The notes beneath the pieces were generated by a model. The model saw only the letters and a list, made by a program, of their open reading frames with translations. It made no database searches and was not told the origin of the DNA. Below are positions 23,218 to 31,559 of a DNA stretch of 43,935 nucleotides, in pieces. The stretch comes from a virus. The stretch lies in IMG/VR virus record IMGVR_UViG_3300031841_005775, positions 1-43,935 of that record; one strand, 5' to 3'. The position numbers and the translations under genes were made by a program. Position 1 is the first letter of the stretch. Each line of letters starts with the position of its first letter.

Positions 23218-23891
23218 GCTATACCTTCATATTTTATATAATTATTTTTAACCCAATAAGAATTTGCATTTGCGCATGTTACATTGATTCCAATAGATTC
23301 ACATTCTTTATTTATTATAGGTAATCCCCATTTTAGCATATTCATGCTATTATGATTTTGATTAATTGACGAGTGATCTAGTTTATTCTTTTTAGATCTA
23401 TCCGTCCAAAAATGAGTAGATGAACCACCATCCATACCCAATATTTTTATGTTGATTTTTGGATAAAGTATTGTTGCAGCATTAACAGCTGAACCTAAAA
23501 TAGAAGACCAAAACAAACTAGTGCTACTGTTCATTCTGTCTGCAAATTTTTTTCTATTTCTATTCATGTTAACGAGAGTATAATTAATTTTGCATCTATT
23601 TTCTAGATTTGAATTTTGTTGATCAAATATATACTTATTTTGTCGATAAGTTATCATATCTAATGATTCGTTATTTAGTATTGAATTGTATGCTATTTCT
23701 TTATTTTTATTATCGTCAAGAAAAATATATTTTTTGGGTTTTATGCCTATTAATTTCCAGAAAACTGGATATCTATTTACGCAGATATGGGGACTGTTAT
23801 TAATGTAGTATTTTTCCTCTATAGTTATATCTAAGAGAGAAGGGCCTGTGCATATAATAAAGCAAACATTATTGTATTTTGCCACCAACAT
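23214..23891 (-). CDS. GT42/DUF115-like protein (third sialyltransferase-fold candidate)
   Basis: A 225-residue protein whose plan follows CstII-type GT42 enzymes: VCFIICTGPSLLDIT, HICVNRYPVF, GSAVNAATILYP, INIKILGMDGG, then NHNSMNMLKW with His180 in the catalytic-His position. The end IGINVTCANANSYW parallels the CstII tail. It is more distant from the other two GT42-like proteins than they are from each other. DUF115 (MptE-like) proteins share the GPSL start and are the main alternative. It overlaps the cupin gene by 23 bases. Confidence 0.55.
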   Translation of the reverse strand: MLVAKYNNVCFIICTGPSLLDITIEEKYYINNSPHICVNRYPVFWKLIGIKPKKYIFLDDNKNKEIAYNSILNNESLDMITYRQNKYIFDQQNSNLENRCKINYTLVNMNRNRKKFADRMNSSTSLFWSSILGSAVNAATILYPKINIKILGMDGGSSTHFWTDRSKKNKLDHSSINQNHNSMNMLKWGLPIINKECESIGINVTCANANSYWVKNNYIKYEGIA

Positions 23892-24222
23892 TTTCCCTTA
23901 TTATGTCAGACTGAGAACATTCCGTCCAATATATCTCATACGCTACGGTATCTTCAAGGGCTTCAAACATATGCATTTCTCCAGGTCTGACTATAGTAGT
24001 TTGACTTTTTATTATAGTTGTTTCGTCCACTAAGTCATAATCATTCTTCCATACTTTTATTTTTAATTTACCGGACTCTATGAAAAAAGAGTTATATTTG
24101 TGCTCATGTTTATGTTTTGAGCAATAGCCTCCTTTGTTTACTTCTATTCTGTGCATAGAAATTCCGTTCTTATTAAATATATTACATGTGTTGCCCCAAA
24201 CTTTTCCTTCTATAACATTCAT
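23869..24222 (-). CDS. Single-domain cupin (sugar-phosphate isomerase-like)
   Basis: A 117-residue cupin. Motif 1 is HKHEHKYNSFFIESGKLKI, giving a HxHxxxxxxxxE-like metal site, and motif 2 is PGEMHMFEAL. The fold resembles the C-terminal cupin of mannose-6-phosphate isomerase/GDP-mannose pyrophosphorylase and small WxcM-type isomerases. In a sugar cassette it could isomerise or epimerise a nucleotide sugar, or only bind one. It has an ATGA overlap with the GT60-like gene. Confidence 0.8.
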   Translation of the reverse strand: MNVIEGKVWGNTCNIFNKNGISMHRIEVNKGGYCSKHKHEHKYNSFFIESGKLKIKVWKNDYDLVDETTIIKSQTTIVRPGEMHMFEALEDTVAYEIYWTECSQSDIIRENVGGKIQ

Positions 24223-25484
24223 TGCATTATATTTCCTTGTATCTGTTCTAACCAGCCCTTAGATTTAGAGTGAGGCCACACTATCCACTTAGATGGATAT
24301 TTTTTATCATTGAATTCTCTCCATAATTTAATATAATCATCGTCTTTCAATAATATCTCTATTTCTGTAATATCAGCATCTTTTCTGTATATTTCATTGC
24401 CTTCGCTGTCTTGAAAAATAACTGCCCAAAAATCATAATCTTGCTCTGTAAATTTGGATTTATCGATATCTATGCAATGTTTAAAGAATGTTGTAAGCTT
24501 TGATCGAAAATTTTCATCAGACATATTCATATTCTCTACATTTGGTGGTATTTTATCTACCACATCTTGAGTAATAGACCTGTCTGAAAAACAAATACCA
24601 GCATATTTTTCATACTGTCTTACAGTTCTTTTTTTCCCGAATCCATAATTACCAAATAAATTCATATTCGCATACTGACCATCAACTCCTAGTAACATTC
24701 TATTTCTTTTGTGCGATTTACTATTGCTCTTTGTCCAGTTATAATGATCGTCCCAATGTTTTGTTCTATTTTTTCTTGTGTATTCATGCCAAGTTATAAT
24801 TTCATTTGGATGGAAAAGATCATAACCATGCGTAAAAGCCCTAACGGCTATACTTATTTCTTCACCATGAAAATAGAATTCAGGATCATGCATAACTTCC
24901 TGAGAAAAGCAACCATCAGCAAAAGCAAAATGGGCGCTATAAAATCTAGCAGGTACTGGGTCATCTGTGTCATCCCACACATCAAATCTTGCCGGAAGAA
25001 AGAACACTGCACCTTCTGGTATAAATCTATCAAAATTCATTTTCCAACAGTGGTCTTCCCTGCCTTCAGGATATGTATCTGGATTGAAGCTAGGAGCATA
25101 CGCTGTCAATAAAGGCTTATCGTAGCCCTTTGCTCTTAAAGATTCAATCATATCTATTAACTTGCTGTCCCAATTCTCAACGAATCTATGATGACTATCT
25201 ATTTGCAGTGTATATTTCTGTCCGGAATATCTGCCCTGAACCATATTCCTGGCCCAGCAGACACCCTTGCTATCCATGAAATCTATATCAATAATTTCAA
25301 CATTTTTAGCAGAGCCAATTAGCTTGTCTTTATTCTCCCAAGAATCAGACTTTGAATTTTGCCAGGCTATGCATATATGGAGATTTTCTGGATTACTAGA
25401 ATTAATAACCATGTCATTTAAAGTATTATATATATCAGGATCCCTATAGCAAGCGATCTGAACAAAAATACTGTTGTTGGTCAT
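24219..25484 (-). CDS. GT60-like glycosyltransferase (GlcNAc-transferase family)
   Basis: A 421-residue protein. The ATG at 25484 is chosen because it lies about 40 bases after a predicted transcription start, while the upstream ATG at 25541 precedes it. It begins SIFVQIACYRDPDIYNTL, then LHICIAWQNSKS, KGVCWARNMVQGRYSG, TLQIDSHHRFVENWD (DSH metal site) and FYFHGEEISIAVRAFTHGYDLFHPN. These are the motifs of the GlcNAc family related to Skp1 hydroxyproline GlcNAc-transferase (GT60). It is the first gene of the minus-strand cassette. Acceptor and donor are unknown. Confidence 0.82.
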   Translation of the reverse strand: MTNNSIFVQIACYRDPDIYNTLNDMVINSSNPENLHICIAWQNSKSDSWENKDKLIGSAKNVEIIDIDFMDSKGVCWARNMVQGRYSGQKYTLQIDSHHRFVENWDSKLIDMIESLRAKGYDKPLLTAYAPSFNPDTYPEGREDHCWKMNFDRFIPEGAVFFLPARFDVWDDTDDPVPARFYSAHFAFADGCFSQEVMHDPEFYFHGEEISIAVRAFTHGYDLFHPNEIITWHEYTRKNRTKHWDDHYNWTKSNSKSHKRNRMLLGVDGQYANMNLFGNYGFGKKRTVRQYEKYAGICFSDRSITQDVVDKIPPNVENMNMSDENFRSKLTTFFKHCIDIDKSKFTEQDYDFWAVIFQDSEGNEIYRKDADITEIEILLKDDDYIKLWREFNDKKYPSKWIVWPHSKSKGWLEQIQGNIMQ

Positions 25485-25530
25485 AATGGTTAATGTAGGT
25501 ATTAGTATATTACTCTCGCACCCATGCTTA

Positions 25531-25558
25531 ATATTAATCAAAAAAACCGATTAGTCAA
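25531..25558 (-). promoter_or_regulatory. Sigma70-type promoter, minus strand
   Basis: Read on the minus strand, TTGACT (25558-25553) is followed after 16 bases by TAATAT (25536-25531). It drives the cassette beginning with the GT60-like gene, with transcription starting near 25524. It lies back to back with the plus-strand promoter; the two -35 boxes are 13 bases apart. Confidence 0.65.
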
Positions 25559-25571
25559 GATGAATTTACGC

Positions 25572-25600
25572 TTGACAGAATCATGGTGATGCTGTATAAT
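25572..25600 (+). promoter_or_regulatory. Perfect consensus sigma70 promoter (TTGACA-17-TATAAT)
   Basis: TTGACA at 25572-25577 and TATAAT at 25595-25600 are both perfect, with the ideal 17-base spacer. The start would be near 25607, giving a ~20-base leader with GGAGGTAGGAG before the ATG at 25627. It commands the long plus-strand block to the right. Confidence 0.9.
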
Positions 25601-25626
25601 AAAAAGCTTTAACGGAGGTAGGAGTA

Positions 25627-25803
25627 ATGTACGAAGATACAGGAAAGGCACATCCTAGAAAAAAGTCCAATAAAAAAGAAAGAAAAAGAAAAGATCAGGA
25701 AGGAAATTACGAGCAGGATAAAGTCAAGGACTTCAAGAGGAGAAAGAAAACATATCAAGAAGATGACGATGACTGGATGGAAGAAATAAACAGATACTAC
25801 TAA
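25627..25803 (+). CDS. Small, highly charged hypothetical protein (58 aa)
   Basis: A 58-residue protein made mostly of Lys, Arg, Glu and Asp. It has a basic first half (PRKKSNKKERKRKDQEG) and an acidic end (QEDDDDWMEEINRYY). Evidence for expression is strong: a perfect promoter, a GGAGGTAGGAG ribosome binding site and an uninterrupted frame ending 14 bases before the next gene. Such small charged early proteins of phages often bind host nucleic-acid machinery, but no family is recognised. Confidence 0.7.
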   Translation: MYEDTGKAHPRKKSNKKERKRKDQEGNYEQDKVKDFKRRKKTYQEDDDDWMEEINRYY

Positions 25804-25817
25804 AATAAAGAAAAAAG

Positions 25818-26060
25818 ATGAAATATATAGAAGAACTAAAGCCGGGCGATGCTTTTGTGTATCGCTCAAATTTTTTTGTAGCTACAGTAGATAAAAGAAG
25901 CGGAGGCAGGGTGTTGTGTTATAATCTAAAGGACGGAACTCCCAGATGGCTAAAGGCGCATGAAATGGTGGAAATTAGTCAAGTGTTCGTGCTAGATGAA
26001 GAAAATAATATTGTAGCTATTAAGGAAACTAAAAAAGAAGATGTTAATGCTGAGGCTTAA
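25818..26060 (+). CDS. Small beta-rich hypothetical protein
   Basis: An 80-residue protein beginning MKYIEELKPGDAFVYRSNFF. Alternating hydrophobic strands (FVATVDK, GRVLCYNL, WLKAHEMVEISQVFVLD) suggest a small SH3-like barrel, as in many phage hypotheticals. There is no catalytic motif. It is the second gene after the consensus promoter, and its end overlaps the zinc-ribbon gene by 20 bases. Confidence 0.65.
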   Translation: MKYIEELKPGDAFVYRSNFFVATVDKRSGGRVLCYNLKDGTPRWLKAHEMVEISQVFVLDEENNIVAIKETKKEDVNAEA

Positions 26061-26292
26061 AACATTTGTGAACTCATTGTGGTTTCACATCTGGTCTGGT
26101 TTTCCTAAAAGCAGTCTGGAGCAAATAAGAGATAGGTATCAGATATGTATTGTGTGCGAATCATATAACATTAAAGAAAAAATATGTGAAGAATGTGGGT
26201 GCAATATTAGTAATAAAAAAGCTTTCCTTAATAAGTTAGCTTGGGCAGACCAAGAGTGTCCTTTAAAGAAATGGAAAAGAGTTGACAAATGA
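26041..26292 (+). CDS. Small phage zinc-ribbon protein
   Basis: An 83-residue protein with YQICIVCESYN and IKEKICEECGCNISNKK, two cysteine pairs that form a zinc ribbon, and a terminal ECPLKKWKRVDK. This CxxC...CxxCGC...CPxxKW pattern occurs in many small phage proteins of unknown role. The N-terminus (SLWFHIWSGFPKSSLEQI) is aromatic. The second ATG at 26047 is an equally good start. It is coupled to the macro-domain gene by an ATGA overlap. Confidence 0.7.
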   Translation: MLMLRLKTFVNSLWFHIWSGFPKSSLEQIRDRYQICIVCESYNIKEKICEECGCNISNKKAFLNKLAWADQECPLKKWKRVDK

Positions 26293-26870
26293 CTAGAATC
26301 CATAGTAAAATAATAAAGAAGAATAAAAAGCCTAACAATATCTTTATAGTGAACAATAGAGATATATTCGACGCAATAAAAGATAAAACCTCGTGCAATA
26401 ATAATGGTTGCACAGTAATAGTCCCGCATACTTGCGATAATAAAAACTTATTTAGATCTAGATTTGCGAATGAAATTGCAGCAAGATTTCCTATTGTTAA
26501 AGAAAATTTTCACATGCTTGGTGCCTCATCAAAACTAGGAACAAGTCAATATGTTTCTGTATTCAGGAATGCAAAATATAATTACGAAATAATATTCTGT
26601 AATATGATTGTAGAAAATATGAATACCGATATATCAAGAAATCTGAATTATGGAGCACTAGTTTATAGTATGGTTGATATTAAACATTACATCCATAAAT
26701 ACAAACAACTTAATGACAATATCAGGGTTGAAATTCATTGTCCTAAAATTGGCTCAGGGTCTGCTGGTGGTAATTGGCATTTTGTAGAAGCCTTGATTGA
26801 AGATATATGGAATGGTACTGATGTTTTTGCGTATTTCCCTAATAAGAAAGATAGCCATGAAAACCATTGA
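26289..26870 (+). CDS. Macro-domain protein (ADP-ribose-phosphatase-like)
   Basis: A 193-residue protein whose central part resembles phage macro domains: TVIVPHTCDNKN, FRSRFANEIAARFP, GTSQYVSVFRN, IFCNMIVEN, RNLNYGALVYSM, and the diagnostic CPKIGSGSAGGNWHFVEAL followed by LIEDIW. Related proteins bind ADP-ribose or remove phosphate from ADP-ribose 1''-phosphate, a by-product of RNA repair or NAD turnover. In phages they may reverse host ADP-ribosylation defence or recycle NAD pieces. The next gene overlaps its end by 14 bases. Confidence 0.72.
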   Translation: MTRIHSKIIKKNKKPNNIFIVNNRDIFDAIKDKTSCNNNGCTVIVPHTCDNKNLFRSRFANEIAARFPIVKENFHMLGASSKLGTSQYVSVFRNAKYNYEIIFCNMIVENMNTDISRNLNYGALVYSMVDIKHYIHKYKQLNDNIRVEIHCPKIGSGSAGGNWHFVEALIEDIWNGTDVFAYFPNKKDSHENH

Positions 26871-27123
26871 ATGGTTCTATTTGAGATTAAAAAATAAATA
26901 TAAAGAAGGCGATGTGGTACTAAAATCTTTAGAGTCCATACTAAATAATAGCAGAATGATATCTAAAGAAATATCTAAAGAATACATTGATAATGTATGT
27001 AGAAAACATTTTCAAGATTATGATTTAGATAAATGTGAAGAATTTACTTTCGGTTTTACTGATCAGGACCGTGAAAACTATAGAAAGTTTGCAATAGATC
27101 TTATAGAAGGGCTTTCATCGTAA
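26857..27123 (+). CDS. Small hypothetical protein
   Basis: An 88-residue helical protein (MKTIEWFYLRLKNKYKEGDVVLKSLESIL ..., shown only in part) that I do not recognise. The ATG at 26857 is preferred because the longer frame lies within the macro-domain gene. It ends TAATG with the next glycosyltransferase. No motif suggests a function. Confidence 0.55.
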   Translation: MKTIEWFYLRLKNKYKEGDVVLKSLESILNNSRMISKEISKEYIDNVCRKHFQDYDLDKCEEFTFGFTDQDRENYRKFAIDLIEGLSS

Positions 27124-28076
27124 TGGAAATATCTTTTATTATAATCACAAATTTAGGTAATGAGCCTAAGATTATCAATCAGATAAAATCTATTAATCTA
27201 CAAAATATTCCTAAGCATGAAATAATCATATCTGGCAAAATACCTAATGAAGATAAAAGGTTATTGCGTGAACTATCGGATCATATCTCTTTTGCAGATT
27301 GTGTCGAGTCAGCTGAAAACGGCGATCTAGGAACCATGAGAAACAGAGCTTGTGACATAGCTTCTTTTGAAAATCTTGTAATATCTGATAATGATATGCT
27401 TTTTAGTAAAAATTGGTATAGCAATCTTTTATCTACTGAGGCTTTTGATATTTTAACACCAAGAGTTTTACTGCCAGATGGTACTAGATTCTGGGACTAT
27501 TGTTGCTATCAAAGTCCTGTGCACGGACACGTAATCTTAAACCCAGAAGAAAAAGATGACTATCTATATATGTCTGGCGGACAAAGCTGGATAATGAAAA
27601 AGAAAGTTTTTGAAAAATATAGATGGGATGAAAATTTAAGAATATATAATATGTCAAATCTAACCGACTACGCTAACGGTAAACATAACGAAGATACTGA
27701 ATACAGCCAGAGATGTAGACAAGATTTTACTATATCTCATGATCATAATCTTATAGTTATACATAATGATTCATCATATACTAATATTGGCAGAATGATC
27801 TTAAGAAGGCATAATAGGGCCCCAAACACATGGTGTAAAGATATCAATCTACCGCAAAAAATATTACAAAGTTTCGCAGCAACACTCATACAATCAAGAC
27901 TCGTTGCAGAAGGTCTCGATGTGTTAAGGAAAATCGTGATAGATTACCCGTCTGATTCTAACCATATTCAAAAATACATAAACTCTATACACAATCAGTA
28001 TGGAGGAAAACTTCATGGTTCAGAATTTACATTTAATAATACTGTATATTCGGAAATTTTAGATTGCATAGCATGA
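27123..28076 (+). CDS. GT2-like GT-A glycosyltransferase with helical C-terminus
   Basis: A 317-residue protein. The N-terminus ISFIIITNLGNEPKI and EIIISGKIPNEDKR, then GDLGTMRNRACDIASFENLVISDNDML (given in part), show a GT2-type nucleotide-sugar domain with the DND metal site near residue 93. YMSGGQSWIMKKKVFEKYRWDE and HNEDTEYSQRCR match the acceptor and catalytic-base region. The last ~80 residues are helical and of unknown role. It starts the third glycan cassette. Confidence 0.75.
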   Translation: MEISFIIITNLGNEPKIINQIKSINLQNIPKHEIIISGKIPNEDKRLLRELSDHISFADCVESAENGDLGTMRNRACDIASFENLVISDNDMLFSKNWYSNLLSTEAFDILTPRVLLPDGTRFWDYCCYQSPVHGHVILNPEEKDDYLYMSGGQSWIMKKKVFEKYRWDENLRIYNMSNLTDYANGKHNEDTEYSQRCRQDFTISHDHNLIVIHNDSSYTNIGRMILRRHNRAPNTWCKDINLPQKILQSFAATLIQSRLVAEGLDVLRKIVIDYPSDSNHIQKYINSIHNQYGGKLHGSEFTFNNTVYSEILDCIA

Positions 28077-28834
28077 ACAATATATGTACAACAGTATTAA
28101 TGGGCGGACTAGGCAATCTGCTTTTTCAAATAGCTCATGCCTATACATATAGCCTTAGATTCAACAAGAGCTTTGAGTTGTATAAAAATCTATACCAGAA
28201 AGCTCATCATACAGAAATATCTGAATATTCGAATAACTTATTTAATAATATCCACCTTAAAGATTCTTCAGTAGACATGCTTTCTTCTTCTTACGTATAC
28301 AGAGAACAAAATTTTGGGTATCGAGAAATTAATGAAATAGCTGGCAATGTAATATTTCACGGATATTTTCAATCATATAAATACATTGAAGAATTTAAAC
28401 CAGAACTTTTACAGTTATTCAACATAAAAGATATTCAACAAAATCATAATACATGTTCTATTCATGTGCGAAGAGGAGATTATGTATCTCTCCCCGATCA
28501 CCATCCTTTACAAACTATTGAATATTATCAAAACGCAATCAACAAAATCGGAAAATCAAATAAATTTCATGTTTTCTCAGACGATATAGATTGGTGCAAG
28601 AATAATTTTTCTTCTTTTGATGCGGATCTAATATATAGCAGCAATAAAACCGCTACAGAAGATTTCCAAGACATGCTCACTTGTGAAAATCATATTATAG
28701 CAAACAGTACGTTTAGCTGGTGGCCTGCATGGATCATAAACAATAGAGTAATAGCTCCGAATAAATGGTTTGGTAATTTTTACAAGAACTATAATCAATC
28801 AGATCTAATACCTAAAGAGTGGACATTGATATGA
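28073..28834 (+). CDS. GT11 family fucosyltransferase (alpha-1,2-type)
   Basis: A 253-residue protein with the three GT11 motifs: TVLMGGLGNLLFQIAHAY at the N-terminus, CSIHVRRGDYVSLP, and ANSTFSWWPAWI. FHVFSDDIDWCK also matches. Bacterial GT11 enzymes move fucose from GDP-fucose to galactose in an alpha-1,2 bond, making H-antigen-like glycans. The ATG at 28073 forms an ATGA overlap with the previous gene, and the end forms another with the GT6-like gene. Confidence 0.92.
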   Translation: MNNICTTVLMGGLGNLLFQIAHAYTYSLRFNKSFELYKNLYQKAHHTEISEYSNNLFNNIHLKDSSVDMLSSSYVYREQNFGYREINEIAGNVIFHGYFQSYKYIEEFKPELLQLFNIKDIQQNHNTCSIHVRRGDYVSLPDHHPLQTIEYYQNAINKIGKSNKFHVFSDDIDWCKNNFSSFDADLIYSSNKTATEDFQDMLTCENHIIANSTFSWWPAWIINNRVIAPNKWFGNFYKNYNQSDLIPKEWTLI

Positions 28835-29508
28835 ATGTCGGACTACTAATTATTGCTACAAACAAATACATTAAATTTGTTCAACCGCTAATAACCTCAG
28901 CTGACAAGTTCTTTTTACCCAATGATGAAGTAACATATTTTTTGTTTACAGATAGTGCTGAAAATATACAAACATCCAGAAGAATAGAACATATCAATAT
29001 ACAACATCAACCTTGGCCGTACCCAACATTATATAGATATAAGCACTTTATAGAAAATCATAATAAATTTGATAGTATGGATTACCTATTCTATACTGAT
29101 AGCGATATGCTGTTCGTAGATTATGTTGATACAGAAATTATTGGAGATCTTGTTGGTACTATACATCCAGGCTTTATGGGCGGCAGAGGCACCCCAGAAA
29201 CTAATCCCAAATCATTAGCCTGCGTATATCCGCACGAACATATGAAATATTGCGCTGGCGGCTTTAACGGAGGCTCAAAAGAATCATTTTTAAAAATGTC
29301 TAAAACCATATCAGACAATATAAACACCGACTTAAAAAAAGATATAATTGCTGTATGGCACGATGAGAGTCACATGAATAGATATTTTATCGATCATCCA
29401 CCTGAAAAATTCTTAAGCCCCAGTTATTGCTATCCAGAGTCTTGGAACATTCCATTAAAGAAAAAATTATTGGCTTTAGATAAAAATCATAAAGAAATAA
29501 GATCATGA
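28831..29508 (+). CDS. GT6 family glycosyltransferase (ABO histo-blood-group type)
   Basis: A 225-residue protein that follows the ABO/GT6 family along its whole length: GLLIIATNKYIKFVQPLI, WPYPTLYRYKHFI, YLFYTDSDMLFVDYV (DSD), GDLVGTIHPGF, YCAGGFNGGSKESFL, AVWHDESHMNRYFID, LSPSYCYPES and KKLLALDKNHKEIR. Bacterial and phage GT6 enzymes add alpha-1,3-linked GalNAc or Gal to fucosylated galactose. It has no membrane anchor, as in bacterial members. It is directly coupled to the GT11 gene that would make its acceptor. Confidence 0.94.
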   Translation: MNVGLLIIATNKYIKFVQPLITSADKFFLPNDEVTYFLFTDSAENIQTSRRIEHINIQHQPWPYPTLYRYKHFIENHNKFDSMDYLFYTDSDMLFVDYVDTEIIGDLVGTIHPGFMGGRGTPETNPKSLACVYPHEHMKYCAGGFNGGSKESFLKMSKTISDNINTDLKKDIIAVWHDESHMNRYFIDHPPEKFLSPSYCYPESWNIPLKKKLLALDKNHKEIRS

Positions 29509-30140
29509 TATCAATATTGCTTGCTGTTTATAATGGCCAAAAATACATACATCAAAGTATCGAATCCATACTAGGTCAAACCTTTAGCGAGTGGGAGCTG
29601 CTGATTGGTTTCAATGGCACGACGGACAATTCAAAAAAAATAGTAGCATCTTATCAAGACAACAGAATAAAAACCTTCGATTATGGACAAGATAAGGGTA
29701 AGGCTAAAACATTAAATAAACTTGTAAAAGAAAGTCAATATGATTGGCTAGCCATGCAGGACGATGACGATATATGGTTAAACAATAAGCTTGCCATACA
29801 AAATCAATATATTAATGACTATGATGTTATAGGCACATATATTAAATACATTGATGAACAGGGGTATACTATTGGTGGACCTTCTTTAGCAAGCTCACAC
29901 AATGACATAAAAACTTTATCGTTATCTGGAATAAATCAAATAGCAAATAGTAGTTCTATTTTTTCTAAAGCTTGCATTGAAAAAGTAGGAGGATGGAAAG
30001 AAGACGTTGATGGTATTGAAGACTTTGATTTATGGAAAAGACTGCTTTTGGAACGATATGAGTTTTATAATGTTCCTAATTATTTAACGCTACATAGAAT
30101 ACATTCGGCTAGTAATTTTAATGCTAAATCAAAAAAATAA
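29505..30140 (+). CDS. GT2 family glycosyltransferase
   Basis: A 211-residue classic GT2 domain: MISILLAVYNGQKYIHQSI, LLIGFNGTTDNS, ALTLNKL-type helix (KAKTLNKLVKES), WLAMQDDDDIWL with the DDD metal site, and GGWKEDVDGIEDFDLW with the catalytic ED pair. FYNVPNYLTLHRIH ends the domain. It is coupled to the GT6 gene by ATGA. The sugar it transfers is unknown. Confidence 0.9.
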   Translation: MISILLAVYNGQKYIHQSIESILGQTFSEWELLIGFNGTTDNSKKIVASYQDNRIKTFDYGQDKGKAKTLNKLVKESQYDWLAMQDDDDIWLNNKLAIQNQYINDYDVIGTYIKYIDEQGYTIGGPSLASSHNDIKTLSLSGINQIANSSSIFSKACIEKVGGWKEDVDGIEDFDLWKRLLLERYEFYNVPNYLTLHRIHSASNFNAKSKK

Positions 30141-30158
30141 TTCAAAGGACCAGACTAT

Positions 30159-30893
30159 ATGTATGATGCTTATATCAATACAATCAAAAATGAATTGAAT
30201 AAGAATCCAGAATTGTGGAATTTTAAAAGAGATACAAACTATAGAGCCATATTAGAGCATGTCAATTTATCTCAAGCTCTAGCATATATAGAACTGTGTT
30301 TTAAGAAGTTTGACACAGATAAAAAAAGCGAGTGGGCTGATATCTTCAAAAAGAACGATATGTATGGCAATCCAATTCAGGAAAATTTAGGTAGCAATAT
30401 TGGAAATTTTTCTCCTTCGAATGCTAGATATCTATATCATTCATTGCTTATACTAAAACACTTGCAAAGCCTAGAGATTAAAAATATTGTAGAAATAGGC
30501 GGAGGATATGGTGGCTTGTGTTTATATATAAATTCTCTCTCAAACAACACGTATAATTATTCAATATTTGATCTCCCAGAAGTTATGCTCCTACAGGCAA
30601 AATATCTTACTGCACACAATATGCAATGTAATTTTTTAGATTTTCATTCACAATTACCAGATAAATTTTACTTGATTAGTAATTATTGTTATAGCGAAAT
30701 TCCTGATCTCAGTATTAGAAAAAAATATCAAAATGTGATTGATCGATCTGATGCAGGCTTTATGTTATGGAACGCGGACGCTATGAAAAGTGGAGCCTCT
30801 ATTAGCGAAACATTTGCTAATAAAAATATAACAACCAGGATTGAAAATCCTTTGACGGCTCCTGGTAATCTTGAGATATATTGGAGTAATTAG
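30159..30893 (+). CDS. Putative sugar O-methyltransferase (NanM-type family)
   Basis: A 244-residue protein. The SAM-binding glycine loop is NIVEIGGGYGGLCLYI, followed by YSIFDLPEVMLLQ (acidic loop) and FYLISNYCYSEIPD. These match the putative sugar O-methyltransferase family found in surface-polysaccharide loci. ENLGSNIGNFSPSNARYLYH fits the family's conserved helix before the SAM domain. AAAGGA precedes the ATG at a good distance. It probably methylates a sugar of the glycan made by the neighbouring transferases. Confidence 0.75.
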   Translation: MYDAYINTIKNELNKNPELWNFKRDTNYRAILEHVNLSQALAYIELCFKKFDTDKKSEWADIFKKNDMYGNPIQENLGSNIGNFSPSNARYLYHSLLILKHLQSLEIKNIVEIGGGYGGLCLYINSLSNNTYNYSIFDLPEVMLLQAKYLTAHNMQCNFLDFHSQLPDKFYLISNYCYSEIPDLSIRKKYQNVIDRSDAGFMLWNADAMKSGASISETFANKNITTRIENPLTAPGNLEIYWSN

Positions 30894-30899
30894 TATAGA

Positions 30900-31559
30900 A
30901 TGAATTATCTTTTATCATATCCAAGAAGTGGGAATTCATGGTTTCGTTATTGCGTAGAAAATATATGCAAACAAAGAACAATAGGATATCTTTATTCTGA
31001 TCTGAAGGATAAGGGCATTATGCCAGAGTATAGGGGTAATAATCATTACATACTAATTAAGCGCCACGAGACATCTGATATAGAAAATACTGTTAATAAC
31101 AAATTACTTTTTATACTTAGAGACTATAATGAAGTTATCATTAGACATCGTGGCAGCGACCATAATATCATCAAAGAACATGAAGAGAAACACTTGGATC
31201 CATTTCAGGGTGGCTCATTCAATTATATATCCACGCTAGAGTTTTACGAGCAGTTTATTGGAGATAAATTATTGATTTACTATGAGGATCTTGTGCAAAA
31301 TACGGAACAAATTCTTTATCAAGCTATATCTTTCTTAACTAATCAGGATCGTTCAGAAGACATTATAAACTTCACAAGACATATAGTGGAACACAAACAG
31401 AAATCTATTGCCTTATATGGCGCATCGAAAACAAAAGGTAATTTAAGCATAAAACATTCAGCACACATAAGCCAAAAGCAAAAAAAGATTTACTCTGAGT
31501 TTTTAAAGCAGCAATATTCTTTACTCTTTGAAAAATACCTATACAGATATGAACCTTGA
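30900..31559 (+). CDS. Sulfotransferase-like protein
   Basis: A 219-residue protein. NYLLSYPRSGNSWFRY is the 5'-PSB motif of the cytosolic-type sulfotransferase family (YPKSGTTW in relatives). LLFILRDYNEVIIRHRG matches the 3'-PB segment. LLIYYEDLVQNTEQIL is the third conserved block. It is shorter than animal enzymes, as is usual in bacteria and phages. It is co-transcribed with the methyltransferase before it and the GT8-like gene after it. Confidence 0.82.
   Translation: MNYLLSYPRSGNSWFRYCVENICKQRTIGYLYSDLKDKGIMPEYRGNNHYILIKRHETSDIENTVNNKLLFILRDYNEVIIRHRGSDHNIIKEHEEKHLDPFQGGSFNYISTLEFYEQFIGDKLLIYYEDLVQNTEQILYQAISFLTNQDRSEDIINFTRHIVEHKQKSIALYGASKTKGNLSIKHSAHISQKQKKIYSEFLKQQYSLLFEKYLYRYEP

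Noticed and set aside
24711-25112. 133-residue plus-strand frame within the GT60-like gene
   Set aside because: Antisense to a gene with strong family motifs; no ribosome site and no recognisable content.
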